Shown here in pieces: positions 8,107-17,538 of a DNA stretch of 64,000 nucleotides. The stretch lies in assembly GCA_963741995.1 (NCBI GenBank), contig CAVUKI010000001.1, positions 620,001 through 684,000 of the forward strand. Direction: 5' to 3'. The notes under the pieces were generated by a model, which worked only from the letters and a program-made list of their open reading frames with translations, did not search any database and was not told where the DNA came from. Made by a program: the position numbers and the translations under genes. This stretch comes from Bog-473 sp963741995. Its GTDB lineage: Bacteria; Actinomycetota; Acidimicrobiia; Acidimicrobiales; RAAP-2. The number at the start of each line of letters is the position of its first letter. Within the stretch, counting starts at the first letter, position 1.

Positions 8107-9147
8107 GTGAACAAGGCCAGCAGGCATCGGGTCGCCGTCATCGGCGGCGACGGCATCGGGCCGGAGGTCTGCGCCGAGGCGCTCAAGGTGGTCGCCGCTT
8201 CCGGGGTGGATCTCGACACCACCGAGTTCGACCTCGGGGCTGCCCGCTATCTGCGGGACGGCACCGTCCTTTCCGACGAGATCCTCAAGGAGCTCCGCGG
8301 CTACGACGCGATCCTCCTCGGTGCCGTCGGGCCACCCGTCGGCGACACCACGGTTCCACCGGGCACGCTCGAGCGCGGCCTGTTGCTGAGGCTCCGCTTC
8401 GAGCTCGACCTCTACGTCAACCTGCGCCCGTTCAGCGGGGTGCCCGGATCGATCGCCGAAGGCGCAGACTTCGTGGTGATAAGGGAGAACACCGAAGGGA
8501 CCTATGCCGGGGAGGGCGGGTTCCTGCGCAAGGGAACCCCGAACGAAGTGGCCACCCAGGGCTCGGTGAACACCCGGATAGGCGCGGAGCGCTGCGTGCG
8601 CTTCGCCTTCGAACTGGCCGGGCGTCGCAACAGCCGCCTCACCCTCGTGCACAAGACGAACGTGCTGACCTTCGCCGGCGACCTGTGGAACCGCACCGTC
8701 ACCGAGGTCGCCACGGAGTACCCCGACATCACCTGGGACTACAACCACGTGGATGCCGCCTGCATTTACCTGGTGGAGCAGCCCAAGCGCTACGACGTGA
8801 TCGTCACCGACAACCTCTTCGGTGACATCCTCACCGACCTCGCCGGCGCGGTCTCCGGAGGCATCGGCTTTGCTGCCTCGGCCAATCTCAACCCGGCGCG
8901 CACCGGCCCCTCCCTCTTCGAGCCGGTGCACGGGGCTGCCCACGACATCGCGGGCAAGGGCATTGCGAACCCGTTGGCCGCCATCCACTCCGCTGCGCTC
9001 ATGCTCGACCATCTGGGCGAGACCGACGCCGCCGGGCGCATCCTCAAGGCGCTCAGCGCCCAGTCCGATTCCATGTCAACACCGTCCACCTCCACCGAGG
9101 CGCTCTCCACCACTGCCGTGGGTGACGCCATCGCAGAAAGGCTGTAG
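8107..9147 (+). CDS. leuB: 3-isopropylmalate dehydrogenase
   Basis: A 346-residue NAD-dependent beta-decarboxylating dehydrogenase. It has VIGGDGIGPEVCAEAL at the N-terminus, the substrate arginines in LLLRLRFELDLYVNLRP, and the metal/NAD site VTDNLFGDILTDLAGA near residues 235-250. It oxidises 3-isopropylmalate, and 3-methylmalate in the citramalate route. The GTG at 8107 is chosen, with AAAGGA about 9 bases upstream; reading further upstream runs through the attenuator. The next gene, ilvE, starts 5 bases after its stop. Confidence 0.95.
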   Translation: MNKASRHRVAVIGGDGIGPEVCAEALKVVAASGVDLDTTEFDLGAARYLRDGTVLSDEILKELRGYDAILLGAVGPPVGDTTVPPGTLERGLLLRLRFELDLYVNLRPFSGVPGSIAEGADFVVIRENTEGTYAGEGGFLRKGTPNEVATQGSVNTRIGAERCVRFAFELAGRRNSRLTLVHKTNVLTFAGDLWNRTVTEVATEYPDITWDYNHVDAACIYLVEQPKRYDVIVTDNLFGDILTDLAGAVSGGIGFAASANLNPARTGPSLFEPVHGAAHDIAGKGIANPLAAIHSAALMLDHLGETDAAGRILKALSAQSDSMSTPSTSTEALSTTAVGDAIAERL

Positions 9148-9152
9148 CCGTC

Positions 9153-10082
9153 ATGCCGATCACCACGACCGAGAAGATCTGGATGGACGGCGAGCTCGTC
9201 GACTGGGCCGACGCCACGGTGCACGTGTTGACGCACACCATGCACTACGGCTCCGGAGTCTTCGAGGGCATCCGGGCCTACCCGACCAGTCGCGGCGTGG
9301 CCGTGTTCCGCCTGGGAGACCACATCCGCCGGCTTTTCGCCTCGGCCAAGATCTTCATGATCGACGTCCCCTTCACCGTCGACGATGTCATCGATGCCAC
9401 GCGGCAGGTGGTGCGGGTCAACGGGCTCAACGACGGCTGCTACATCCGCCCCCTCATCTATCTGGGGTACGGCGAAATGGGCCTCAACCCGCTGCCCTGC
9501 CCGGTCAAAGTGTCGGTGGCGGCGTGGCCCTGGGGCACCTACCTGGGTGACGAGGGCATCGCCAACGGCGTATCGTGCAAGATCAGCTCCTGGCGGCGTC
9601 ACGACCCCAACGCGGTGCCGACGGCGGCCAAGGGCACCGGCATGTACGCCAACTCCTCGCTGGCCAAGGTGGAGGCACTGAAGGCCGGCTACGACGAGGC
9701 GATCCTGCTCGCCCCGAACGGCAACGTGAGCGAGTGCACGGGCGAGAACATCTTCGTCGTCCGCGACGGTGTGCTCATGACGCCGCCGACATCCGACGCC
9801 GGCGCGCTGGAGGGCATCACGCAGGAGTCGGTCGAGACGATCGCCCGCGACCTCGGCTACGAGGTTCGCCACGAGCCGATCATCCGCACCGACCTCTACC
9901 TGGCCGACGAGGCGTTCCTGACCGGCACCGCGGCCGAGGTGGTGCCGATCCGCGCCGTCGATGACCGTCCTGTCGGCACCGGGCGTCCGGGCAAGATCAC
10001 CAAGGAGATCCAGCAGACCTACTTCGCCACCGTGCGAGGCGAAGTGGACCAGTACAAGGAATGGCTCGACCATGTCGACTGA
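9153..10082 (+). CDS. ilvE: Branched-chain amino acid aminotransferase
   Basis: A 309-residue fold-type IV PLP aminotransferase. Family marks are MHYGSGVFEGIRAY near the N-terminus, the PLP-lysine region PTAAKGTGMYANSSLAK near residues 150-170, and NVSECTGENIFVV. It makes leucine, isoleucine and valine from their 2-oxo acids with glutamate. It sits 5 bases after leuB and overlaps the start of cimA by 11 bases, so the three genes form one transcript. Confidence 0.95.
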   Translation: MPITTTEKIWMDGELVDWADATVHVLTHTMHYGSGVFEGIRAYPTSRGVAVFRLGDHIRRLFASAKIFMIDVPFTVDDVIDATRQVVRVNGLNDGCYIRPLIYLGYGEMGLNPLPCPVKVSVAAWPWGTYLGDEGIANGVSCKISSWRRHDPNAVPTAAKGTGMYANSSLAKVEALKAGYDEAILLAPNGNVSECTGENIFVVRDGVLMTPPTSDAGALEGITQESVETIARDLGYEVRHEPIIRTDLYLADEAFLTGTAAEVVPIRAVDDRPVGTGRPGKITKEIQQTYFATVRGEVDQYKEWLDHVD

Positions 10083-11769
10083 CAACGGCGAAGGCGCGCA
10101 CAGCCACGGCGGCGTGCGGCACGTCCACGCGCACGGCCACAGCGCCCACGCGCACGACTACGCCGTCCCTGACCTGCCCGAGGCTGTCGACATCTTCGAC
10201 ACCATTCTGCGGGACGGCAGCCAGCAGGAGGGCCTCTCCCTCACGGTCGACGACAAGCTGCGGGTCGCCGAGCAGCTGGACCACCTCGGGGTGACGTTCA
10301 TCGAAGGGGGTTGGCCCGGGGCCAACCCGAAGGACATCGAGTTCTTCGCTCGTGCCAAGAAGGAGCTGACGCTCGGCACCGCCACGTTGGTGGCGTTCGG
10401 CTCCACCCGCCGGGCCGGCGTGAAGCCGGAGACCGACGCCGTCCTGGCCAACCTGGTGGAGGCCGGGGCGCCGATCGCCTGCATCGTGGCCAAGTCGTGG
10501 GACCGTCACGTGGCCGAGGCACTGCGGACCTCGCTCGACGAGGCGGTGGCCATGGTGGCCGACTCCGTGCGCTTCCTGCGCGAGCACGACCTCCGCGTCT
10601 TCCTCGATGCGGAGCACTTCTTCGACGGCTACCGGCGCAATCCGGACTTTGCACTGTCGGTCCTGGCGGCAGCGGAGGAGGCGGGGGCCGAAGCGCTGGT
10701 GCTCTGCGACACCAATGGTGGCTCGCTGCCCGATGACGTCGGGCAAGCAGTCGCGGATGTACGGGAGCGCACGAGCGCGCAGCTCGGCATCCATTGCCAC
10801 AACGACGCCGGCTGCGCGGTGGCCAACTCGTTGGTGGCGGTACAGGCCGGCGTCACCCAGGTGCAGGGCTGCATCAACGGCTACGGCGAGCGGGCGGGCA
10901 ACACCGACCTCTCGGCCGCCATCCCGAACCTGTCGCTCAAGCTCAACATCCGCACCATCCCGGTGGACCGCCTGGAGCGACTGACGCCGGTGGCGCACCA
11001 CATCGCCGAGCTGGTCAACATTGCGCCCAACCCGCAGCAGCCGTACGTCGGGAACTCGGTCTTCGCGCACAAGGGCGGCCTGCACGCCAGTGCCGTGGCG
11101 CGCAGCGCCGACCTCTACGAGCACGTCGAGCCCAACCTGGTCGGGAACGGGACCCGGGTCGTCGTCTCGGAGATGGCCGGCCGGTCGACGCTGGCCATGA
11201 AGGCGGATGAGCTCGGGCTTGAGCTCGACGGCGAGGTCATCGGCCGCGTGCTCGACGAGCTCAAGCGCCTGGAGCACGAGGGCTACCACTTCGAAGTGGC
11301 CGACGGCTCCCTGGAGCTGCTGCTGCGGCGGGCATCCGGCTGGGTGTCCGATTACTTCACGGTGGAGTCGTTCCGAGTCATCACGGATCACGGCGAGCGC
11401 AACGAGGCCGACGCCGCGGGGACCGAAGAGGTCACGGGGGTCATGACCGAGGCCACGGTGAAGGTCCACGTGGGATCGGAGCGCATCGTCGCGGCCGCCG
11501 AGGGCAATGGCCCGGTCAACGCGCTCGACGGGGCCCTGCGGGCCGCCATCGGGGCCAAGTTCCCGGCGCTCGACCACATCCACCTGACCGACTACCGCGT
11601 CCGCGTCCTCGATTCGGGCCGCGGCACCGGTGCCGTCACGCGGGTCCTGGTGGACACGACCGACGAGCAACGGACCTGGACCACCATCGGGGTCTCGGAG
11701 AACATCATTGAGGCCAGCTGGCAGGCCCTCTACGATTCGATCGTGTTCGGGCTGCTCCACGCCTCCTGA
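10072..11769 (+). CDS. cimA: Citramalate synthase with a histidine-rich N-terminus
   Basis: A 565-residue enzyme of the DRE-TIM metallolyase family. The active-site motif FDTILRDGSQQEGLSL follows an extra N-terminal tail; GIHCHNDAGCAVANS and GNSVFAHKGGLHASA are the other catalytic blocks. The C-terminal LeuA_dimer-type regulatory domain (about residues 430-565) is complete, so feedback control is likely. It condenses pyruvate with acetyl-CoA to citramalate, the threonine-independent entry to isoleucine, and fits LeuB, LeuCD and IlvE beside it. The odd part is residues 10-28, which hold eight histidines. 2-Isopropylmalate synthase is a less likely alternative. Confidence 0.93.
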   Translation: MSTDNGEGAHSHGGVRHVHAHGHSAHAHDYAVPDLPEAVDIFDTILRDGSQQEGLSLTVDDKLRVAEQLDHLGVTFIEGGWPGANPKDIEFFARAKKELTLGTATLVAFGSTRRAGVKPETDAVLANLVEAGAPIACIVAKSWDRHVAEALRTSLDEAVAMVADSVRFLREHDLRVFLDAEHFFDGYRRNPDFALSVLAAAEEAGAEALVLCDTNGGSLPDDVGQAVADVRERTSAQLGIHCHNDAGCAVANSLVAVQAGVTQVQGCINGYGERAGNTDLSAAIPNLSLKLNIRTIPVDRLERLTPVAHHIAELVNIAPNPQQPYVGNSVFAHKGGLHASAVARSADLYEHVEPNLVGNGTRVVVSEMAGRSTLAMKADELGLELDGEVIGRVLDELKRLEHEGYHFEVADGSLELLLRRASGWVSDYFTVESFRVITDHGERNEADAAGTEEVTGVMTEATVKVHVGSERIVAAAEGNGPVNALDGALRAAIGAKFPALDHIHLTDYRVRVLDSGRGTGAVTRVLVDTTDEQRTWTTIGVSENIIEASWQALYDSIVFGLLHAS

Positions 11770-11779
11770 GGCGTGGAGC
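11754..11779 (+). terminator. Hairpin over the cimA stop codon
   Basis: GCTCCACGCCTC and GAGGCGTGGAGC form a perfect 12-bp inverted repeat with a 2-base centre. It contains the cimA TGA stop. There is no U-tract, as in many high-GC actinobacterial terminators. Confidence 0.5.
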
Positions 11780-11832
11780 GCGCAGCCAAGCAACCCATCA
11801 CGTCGATTCGGGGGAAGTACAGGGGGTCGAGC

Positions 11833-13537
11833 ATGACCGTGTGGAGCCGGATCGCAGCATCCGTCGTGAAGCTCCCCCCGCCGCTGACCACGGCGGTATC
11901 GGTCGAGCGCGGCCTGACCGCCAAAATGCCCGATGGCGTCGAGCTCTTGGCCGATCGCTGGCACCCGACGTACCCGTCGGGCGGTGTGCCGACCGTGCTG
12001 ATTCGCACGCCGTACGGGCGCACGGTCATGGGGCCGCTCGGGCGTTTGTACGCCGAGCGGGGCTACCAGGTCGTGGTGCAGAGCTGCCGGGGCACGTTCG
12101 GGTCCGGTGGCGCATTCGTCCCGGTGCGCAACGAGCAGGTGGACGGCCAGGCGACGCTCGAATGGGTGGCGGCCCAGCCCTGGTTCGACGGCCGCCTCGT
12201 CATGTGGGGCGGGAGCTACCTCGGCATGACGCAGTGGGCGGTGGCGGAGGACCCGCCGGACTACGTCAAGGCCCTCAGCTTCCAGGTCACCGCAGCGAAC
12301 TTCCGCGACTCGGTCGTGTTCCCCGGGGGCGCCTTCGCGCTCGAGACGGGGTTGGCCTGGCTGCACGAGATCAAGAACCAGGAGCTCGGGTGGCGAAGCG
12401 TGCTGCGCACGCGCCTGCGCGGTGCCCGGGTGGTGGCGACCTCCAGCGAGGTCCTGCCTCTGGGAAAGTGCGACACCGCCGCGATCGGCGAGCCCATGGA
12501 CTTCTACCAGGACTGGCTCGAGCACAGCACCCCAGGTGATCAGTGGTGGGACAGCGTCGACTTCGGCCACCGCCTCGACAAGGTGCCGCCTGCGAGCTTC
12601 ATCGGGGGCTGGTACGACCTCTTCCTACGGGCCCAGGTCGATGACTACGAGGCACTCCGCCGTGCCGGACGCACGGCCCGCCTGACCATCGGCCCATGGA
12701 CGCACGCCAGCCCCGCGCTGTTCGCCGAGACCGTGCGCGACGGCCCCCGCTGGTTCGACAGCCAGCTCGGCGCCGGGCGGGCCGGACGGGCGGAGCGGAT
12801 GGAAGCGCCGGTGCGCGTGTTCGTCATGGGCACGCGCACGTGGCAGGAGTTCTCCATGTGGCCGCCGGCGGGGAGGACCGAGCGGTGGTATCTCGGGCGG
12901 GGAGGCACGCTGGCGCAGGCCCCGCCGAGTGGCGACGAGCGCGCCGGACCGGTACCACTACAACCCCAACGACCCGACACCGTCGGTCGGCGGCCCGTCG
13001 CTCAACATGGCGACGGCGGGGCGGAAGCAGCAGTCGCGCCGTGAGCGCCGGCGCGACGTGCTCACGTACACGAGCCCCCCGCTGACCGATGACCTCACCG
13101 TCATCGGCCCGTTGACCGCCACGCTCTCGGTGCGCTCGTCGCTCGAGCACACCGACTTCTTCGTGCGGCTGTGTGACGTGACGGAGAAGGGCAGGTCGTT
13201 CAACCTGAGCGACGGCATCGTCCGGCTGACGCCCGGTTCGGTCGAGCAAGACGAGGACGGTGTCTGCACCATCGACATCGCCATGTGGCCCACCGCCAAC
13301 ACCTTCCGCGCCGGCCACCGCATCCGCCTGCAGGTATCCAGCGGCGCCCACCCGCTCTTCAATCGCAACGCCGGCACCGGAGAGCCCTTGGTGACGGGGG
13401 CCAACCTGCGCTCGGCCGACCAGGAGATCTTTCACGATCCCGATCGCCCGTCGTCCCTCGCGCTGCACGTCGTGCCGCTGTTGGAGAGCGGGTCACTGGG
13501 CGAGCCTGGAATGGGTTCGCCCGACCCCCTCGGCTAG
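11833..13537 (+). CDS. CocE/NonD-type hydrolase (X-Pro dipeptidyl-peptidase family), frameshifted
   Basis: About 567 residues when one base is removed near 12941. The N-terminal alpha/beta hydrolase part has the oxyanion region LIRTPYGR, the nucleophile elbow WGGSYLG (Ser) and the usual QSCRGTFGSGG. The C-terminal part (from PDRYHYNPNDPTPSVGG onward) is the jelly-roll domain of the X-Pro dipeptidyl-peptidase C-terminal family. Members hydrolyse esters, cocaine-like compounds or beta-lactam esters; no signal peptide is seen, so it is likely cytoplasmic. ATG 11833 follows AGGGGG. The single frameshift may be a sequencing error. Confidence 0.85.
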
Positions 13538-13540
13538 TCT
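13535..13540 (+). promoter_or_regulatory. Predicted -10 box of a leaderless promoter
   Basis: TAGTCT lies 7 bases before the ATG at 13548, inside the end of the upstream hydrolase gene; no ribosome-binding sequence is present. Confidence 0.45.
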
Positions 13541-13547
13541 CCCGCGC

Positions 13548-14041
13548 ATGACGCAGCCCACCTTCGTGCCCATCGCCGAGGCTGACCAGGTTCGCCCGGC
13601 CATGCACCTGGACGTCCCCGGGATATGGACCACGGACCGCCCGGCCGAACTGGTGGGACCGACCATGCGCAAAGGCGCAAACATCGGGACGCCGGGGCCG
13701 GACTCGGGCTTTGCGCTTCGCCTGGCCCACCGTTCGCGGACGAGCTCAAGCTCGGCGAGGGCGAGTCCGAGCACGATGTGCTGCTCGGCGTCGCCCTCGT
13801 GGCCTCCAAGCGGGCCGCCCTTTTCGGGCGAGGGCCGTGCATCTACGACGTCCGGCTCGCCCTCAACCTGTGGGACTTCCTCGGTGACGCCCCAGCCGAC
13901 GTCAAGGAGAAGCGCCGGGCGCTGTTCTCGTCCATCTCGCACGACTACGTGGCGCAGCGGGCGCTCGTCGACTCCGTCCCCGAGGAGATGCTCCGGCAGA
14001 GCCCGGACGAAGTCCACGCTGGGGGCGGTCCCGCCGCCTAG
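13548..14041 (+). CDS. Conserved hypothetical protein, frameshifted
   Basis: About 164 residues when one missing C is restored near 13728 (the text should read CACCCGTTC). The first part (MHLDVPGIWTTDRPAELVG) and the second (FADELKLGEGESEHDVLLG, ALVASKRAALFGRGP) then join in one frame. The middle looks like a nucleotide- or acyl-group-binding helical domain, but no family is recognised. It stops 11 bases before the alpha/beta hydrolase and probably shares its transcript. The disruption is more likely an assembly error than a dead gene, because coding character is good on both sides. Confidence 0.6.
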
Positions 14042-14052
14042 GGGCGGCGCAC

Positions 14053-14928
14053 GTGACCGTCGTGGACGCAATCGGGGCGATTGACCGGCTCGAGATCGAG
14101 GCCGGCGGCTTCACCTTCACCGGCCGGGCCTGTGGCCCGCACGAGGGGCGCAAGATCCTGCTCCTGCACGGCTTCCCCCAGACCTCGTGGGCCTGGCGCG
14201 ACGAGCTGTGGGCGCTCGGGCGGGCGGGGTACCGCGCCATCGCACCCGACCAGCGGGGCTACTGCCCCGGCGCCCGCCCAGCGGAGGTGGCCGACTACGC
14301 CACCGAGCATCTGCTGCAGGACGTCATTGCGATCGCGGACTCCATGGACATGGAGACGTTCGACCTCGTGGGTCACGACTGGGGCGGCATGCTGGGCTGG
14401 ATTCTGGCCTCGCGCCACCCCGGCCGCGTGCGCACGCTCACCGTCGTGTCGACGCCGCACCCGCTCGCGCTGCACGAGGCGCTCCGGGGCGCCGATCCCA
14501 CCCAGGCTGCCTACGGCGCGTCCATGGATGCCTACCGCACCGCCGAGGTGCCCGAGCGCCTGCTGCTCGGCGCCGACGGCGGGGGAGGCGGCCTGGCCAC
14601 GCTTCTGGCGGAGACCGGGCTCGACGACGAGGACGCCCGGATGTATGTCGCCGCCCTGACCGAGCCGGGCGCCCTCACGGCGGCCCTCAATTGGTATCGG
14701 GCCATGGACGGCAGCGCACTCTCGGGCCTGAACCCGGTCTGCGTTCCCACGCTCTACGTCTGGTCCACGGGGGACGTGGCCTTCGGGTGGGCCGCCGCCC
14801 AGAACACCGCCGAATGCGTGCAGGGTCCCTACACATTCGAGGTGCTCGACAACGTGTCCCACTGGATCCCCGAGATGGCGCCCGTCGAGCTGTCGGGACT
14901 CTTGACCCGGCACTTGCACGCCAACTGA
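14053..14928 (+). CDS. Alpha/beta hydrolase (epoxide hydrolase-like)
   Basis: A 291-residue alpha/beta hydrolase: oxyanion motif LLLHGFPQTSWAWRDEL, nucleophile elbow VGHDWGGMLGW with Asp in place of Ser, and C-terminal His in the DNVSHWIPEMAP segment. An Asp nucleophile in GHDWGG is typical of epoxide hydrolases and haloalkane dehalogenases. The start is a GTG at 14053. It is upstream of and close to the acyl-CoA dehydrogenase gene, so both may serve catabolism of the same kind of substrate. Confidence 0.85.
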   Translation: MTVVDAIGAIDRLEIEAGGFTFTGRACGPHEGRKILLLHGFPQTSWAWRDELWALGRAGYRAIAPDQRGYCPGARPAEVADYATEHLLQDVIAIADSMDMETFDLVGHDWGGMLGWILASRHPGRVRTLTVVSTPHPLALHEALRGADPTQAAYGASMDAYRTAEVPERLLLGADGGGGGLATLLAETGLDDEDARMYVAALTEPGALTAALNWYRAMDGSALSGLNPVCVPTLYVWSTGDVAFGWAAAQNTAECVQGPYTFEVLDNVSHWIPEMAPVELSGLLTRHLHAN

Positions 14929-14980
14929 CGATCCCGGCCCGAGCGAAACACGCCCCGGTGGCGCCTGCGAGAATGACACC

Positions 14981-16135
14981 GTGAGTACCTCGACCTTCGC
15001 CCTGACCGACGTCCAACGGGACTTCCGCGAGACCCTGCGCTCCTTCTGCGAAGAGAAGATCGCCCCGAATGCGGCCGAGGCCGACCGCAACGCCGAGTAC
15101 CCGTGGAAGTCGTTCGAGGCCTGCAAAGAGATGGAGCTGCCGGCACTCGGCATGCCTGCCGCGTACGGCGGCGCGGGCGCCGACACGGTGACCGTGGCCA
15201 TCATGACCGAGGAGCTCGCCCGCGTCTGCGCCTCGACGGCGCTCACCGTCCTCATCTCGAAGCTCGGGATGACGCCGGTTCTCAATTGGGGCTCCGAGCA
15301 GCTGAAGCAGGAGTACGTGCCGCGAGTGGCCGCCGGCGAGATCCAGGCCAGCTACTGCCTCTCCGAGGCCGATGCCGGGAGCGACGTCGCCTCCATGCGC
15401 ACCCGGGCCGTACGCGACGGTGACGACTACGTGCTGACCGGTTCCAAGTACTGGATCACCAACGCCGGCATCTCCGACGTCTACGTCGTGTTTGCCAAGA
15501 CCGACCCCGACGCGGGCGGGCGCGGCATCTCGTGCTTCCTGGTGGAGAAGGACTGGGGGATCCGCATCGCCAAGCACGAGGACAAAATGGGCCTGCGCGG
15601 GAGCCCGACCGGCGAGGTGGTGCTCGACGAGGTCCGCGTCCCGGCCACGCACCGCATCGGTGCCGAGGGCCAGGGCTTCACCATCGCCATGCACACGCTC
15701 GACCGCAGCCGGCCCACTATCGGGGCCCAGGCCATCGGCATCGCCCAGGGCGCCATCGACTTCTCGGGGGCCTACATGAAGCAGCGCCAGGCCTTCGGCG
15801 CACCGATCGCCGATCTGCAGGGCTTGCGCTTCATGTTGGCCGAGATGGCCATGCGCAACGAGGCCGCCCGCGCCCTGGTGTACCGGGCCTGCGCCATGGT
15901 CGACGACGACCCCACGAGCGAGCTCACGAAGTTCGGCGCCATGGCCAAGGCCTTCGCATCCGACACCTCCATGTCGGTCACGGTCGACGCGGTGCAGCTC
16001 CTCGGCGGCTACGGCTACACCAAGGACTTCCCCGTCGAGCGCTTCCTGCGCGACGCCAAGGTGACCCAGATTTACGAGGGCACCAACCAGGTCCAGAAGG
16101 TGGTCATCGCCCGGGAGGTGCTCAAGCACCTCTGA
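14981..16135 (+). CDS. Acyl-CoA dehydrogenase
   Basis: A 384-residue flavoprotein of the acyl-CoA dehydrogenase family. Marks are YCLSEADAGSDVASMRTRA and YWITNAGISDVYVVFAKTD in the beta domain, and the catalytic Glu in QIYEGTNQVQKVVIA at the C-terminus, the position used by short- and medium-chain enzymes. It makes trans-2-enoyl-CoA and passes electrons to ETF. The start is GTG 14981, with a GAGAAT box 6 bases before it and no Shine-Dalgarno sequence. It precedes the thiolase operon. Confidence 0.92.
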   Translation: MSTSTFALTDVQRDFRETLRSFCEEKIAPNAAEADRNAEYPWKSFEACKEMELPALGMPAAYGGAGADTVTVAIMTEELARVCASTALTVLISKLGMTPVLNWGSEQLKQEYVPRVAAGEIQASYCLSEADAGSDVASMRTRAVRDGDDYVLTGSKYWITNAGISDVYVVFAKTDPDAGGRGISCFLVEKDWGIRIAKHEDKMGLRGSPTGEVVLDEVRVPATHRIGAEGQGFTIAMHTLDRSRPTIGAQAIGIAQGAIDFSGAYMKQRQAFGAPIADLQGLRFMLAEMAMRNEAARALVYRACAMVDDDPTSELTKFGAMAKAFASDTSMSVTVDAVQLLGGYGYTKDFPVERFLRDAKVTQIYEGTNQVQKVVIAREVLKHL

Positions 16136-16216
16136 GGCGACCGGGCCCGCGGGGCCGTTCGGTCCGGCGGAACGGCGTTGGCGCCCGGCGTTGTGGCCCG
16201 GGCAGACTGCCGGGGT

Positions 16217-16232
16217 CGGCCCGAAAGGGCCG
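16217..16232 (+). terminator. Hairpin with GAAA loop after acyl-CoA dehydrogenase gene
   Basis: CGGCCC and GGGCCG pair around GAAA. It lies 82 bases after the stop of the upstream gene and before the operator at 16242. There is no U-tract. Confidence 0.4.
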
Positions 16233-16241
16233 GTGCTAAGT

Positions 16242-16255
16242 TAGAACAGGTTCTA
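16242..16255. promoter_or_regulatory. KstR-type operator TAGAAC-AG-GTTCTA
   Basis: TAGAAC and GTTCTA form a perfect dyad around two bases. It matches the TNNAACNNGTTNNA motif bound by the TetR-family steroid repressor KstR of mycobacteria and rhodococci. It is 62 bases upstream of the FadA5-like thiolase. The same arms occur at 34604-34617. Confidence 0.6.
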
Positions 16256-16316
16256 GAAATCGCCCACCGAGGGCAGCCGGCCGAGGGCCGGACGTGGCAG
16301 TAGGAGGACGTCGGTC

Positions 16317-17489
16317 ATGGCGCAGCCGGTAATCATCGAGGCGGTCCGCACCCCTATCGGGAAGCGCAACGGGTGGCTGTCGGGGCTACGTGCACCCGAC
16401 ATCCTCGGTGCGGCTCAGGTCGAGGTGGTCAAGCGCACCGGGATCGACCCGGGCTCGGTCGAGCAGGTCGTCGGTGGCTGCGTGACCCAGGCGGGGGAGC
16501 AGGGCTTCAACGTGACGAGGACGGCCTGGCTGCTGGCCGGCCTACCCTACGAGGTGGCCGCCACGACGGTGGACTGCCAGTGCGGCTCGTCGCAGCAGGC
16601 CAACCACTTCGTGAACAACCTGATCGCCGCCGGGGCCGTCGACACCGCCATCGGGTGTGGCGTCGAGGCGATGAGCCGCGTGCCGCTCGGGGCCAATGCC
16701 GCGGCCGGCGTGGGACGGGCCATCCCGGCCGACCTGCCCTACGACATGCCCGACCAATTCACCGCGGCCGAGCGCATCGCCAAGAAGTATGACATCAGCC
16801 GCGCTGACGTCGACTGGCTCGGACTGGAGTCGCAGAAGAAGGCGGCGAGGGCGCAGGCCGAGGACCGCTTCGCCCGAGAGCTCGTGTCAGTCGAGGCGCC
16901 CATCGTCGGTGAGGAGGGCCCCCGGGGCGAGCACTCGGGCGAGAAGATGGTCGTGTCGAGGGACCAGGGCCCGCGCGACACCACGGCCGAGGGCTTGGCC
17001 AAGTTGAAGCCCGTGCTGCCCGACGGCATGCACACGGCGGGGAACTCGTCGCAGATCTCGGACGGCGCTGCCGCCGTGCTCTGGATGTCCGAGGACCGCG
17101 CCAAGGCCGAGGGCTTCACGCCCCGGGCCCGCGTGGTGGCTCAGGTGCTCGTGGGCTCCGATCCCTACTACCACCTCGACGGCCCAATCGCGGCGACGGC
17201 CAAGGTGCTGGCCAAGGCCGGCATGACCATGAAGGACATCGACCTCTTCGAGGTGAACGAGGCCTTCGCATCGGTCGTCATGAGCTGGGCCCGCGTGCAC
17301 GACGCCGACATGGACAAGGTCAACGTCAACGGTGGCGCCATCGCCATAGGCCACCCGGTCGGAGCGACTGGCAGCCGGCTGATCACGACGATCCTGCACG
17401 AGCTCGAGCGGAGCGACAAGACCTACGGGCTCGTGTCGATGTGCTGCGGTGGTGCGCTGGCGACCGGCACCATCATCGAGCGGCTCTAG
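16317..17489 (+). CDS. Steroid-type 3-ketoacyl-CoA thiolase (FadA5-like)
   Basis: A 390-residue thiolase. The active-site Cys lies in VDCQCGSSQQANH near residue 93; the His is in GGAIAIGHPVGATG and the last Cys in SMCCGGALATG. From memory, the N-terminus (EAVRTPIGKRNGWLSGL), SSQISDGAAAVLWM and PYYHLDGP closely resemble mycobacterial FadA5, which removes acetyl-CoA from the cholesterol side chain. GGAGGA precedes the ATG. With the operator at 16242 and the hydratase and thioesterase downstream, it suggests beta-oxidation of a steroid or similar ring compound. General acetyl-CoA acyltransferase is the alternative. Confidence 0.9.
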   Translation: MAQPVIIEAVRTPIGKRNGWLSGLRAPDILGAAQVEVVKRTGIDPGSVEQVVGGCVTQAGEQGFNVTRTAWLLAGLPYEVAATTVDCQCGSSQQANHFVNNLIAAGAVDTAIGCGVEAMSRVPLGANAAAGVGRAIPADLPYDMPDQFTAAERIAKKYDISRADVDWLGLESQKKAARAQAEDRFARELVSVEAPIVGEEGPRGEHSGEKMVVSRDQGPRDTTAEGLAKLKPVLPDGMHTAGNSSQISDGAAAVLWMSEDRAKAEGFTPRARVVAQVLVGSDPYYHLDGPIAATAKVLAKAGMTMKDIDLFEVNEAFASVVMSWARVHDADMDKVNVNGGAIAIGHPVGATGSRLITTILHELERSDKTYGLVSMCCGGALATGTIIERL

Positions 17490-17538
17490 ATCTGCACCTC
17501 TCGACCATTCATTCCGGCGCCTACCTCTGGAGGGGACC

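Noticed and set aside
9997..12570. Long leftward open frame of 857 codons opposite ilvE and cimA
   Set aside because: It is antisense to well-conserved genes, has low-complexity Arg/Gly/His-rich text, and arises from GC-rich codon bias.
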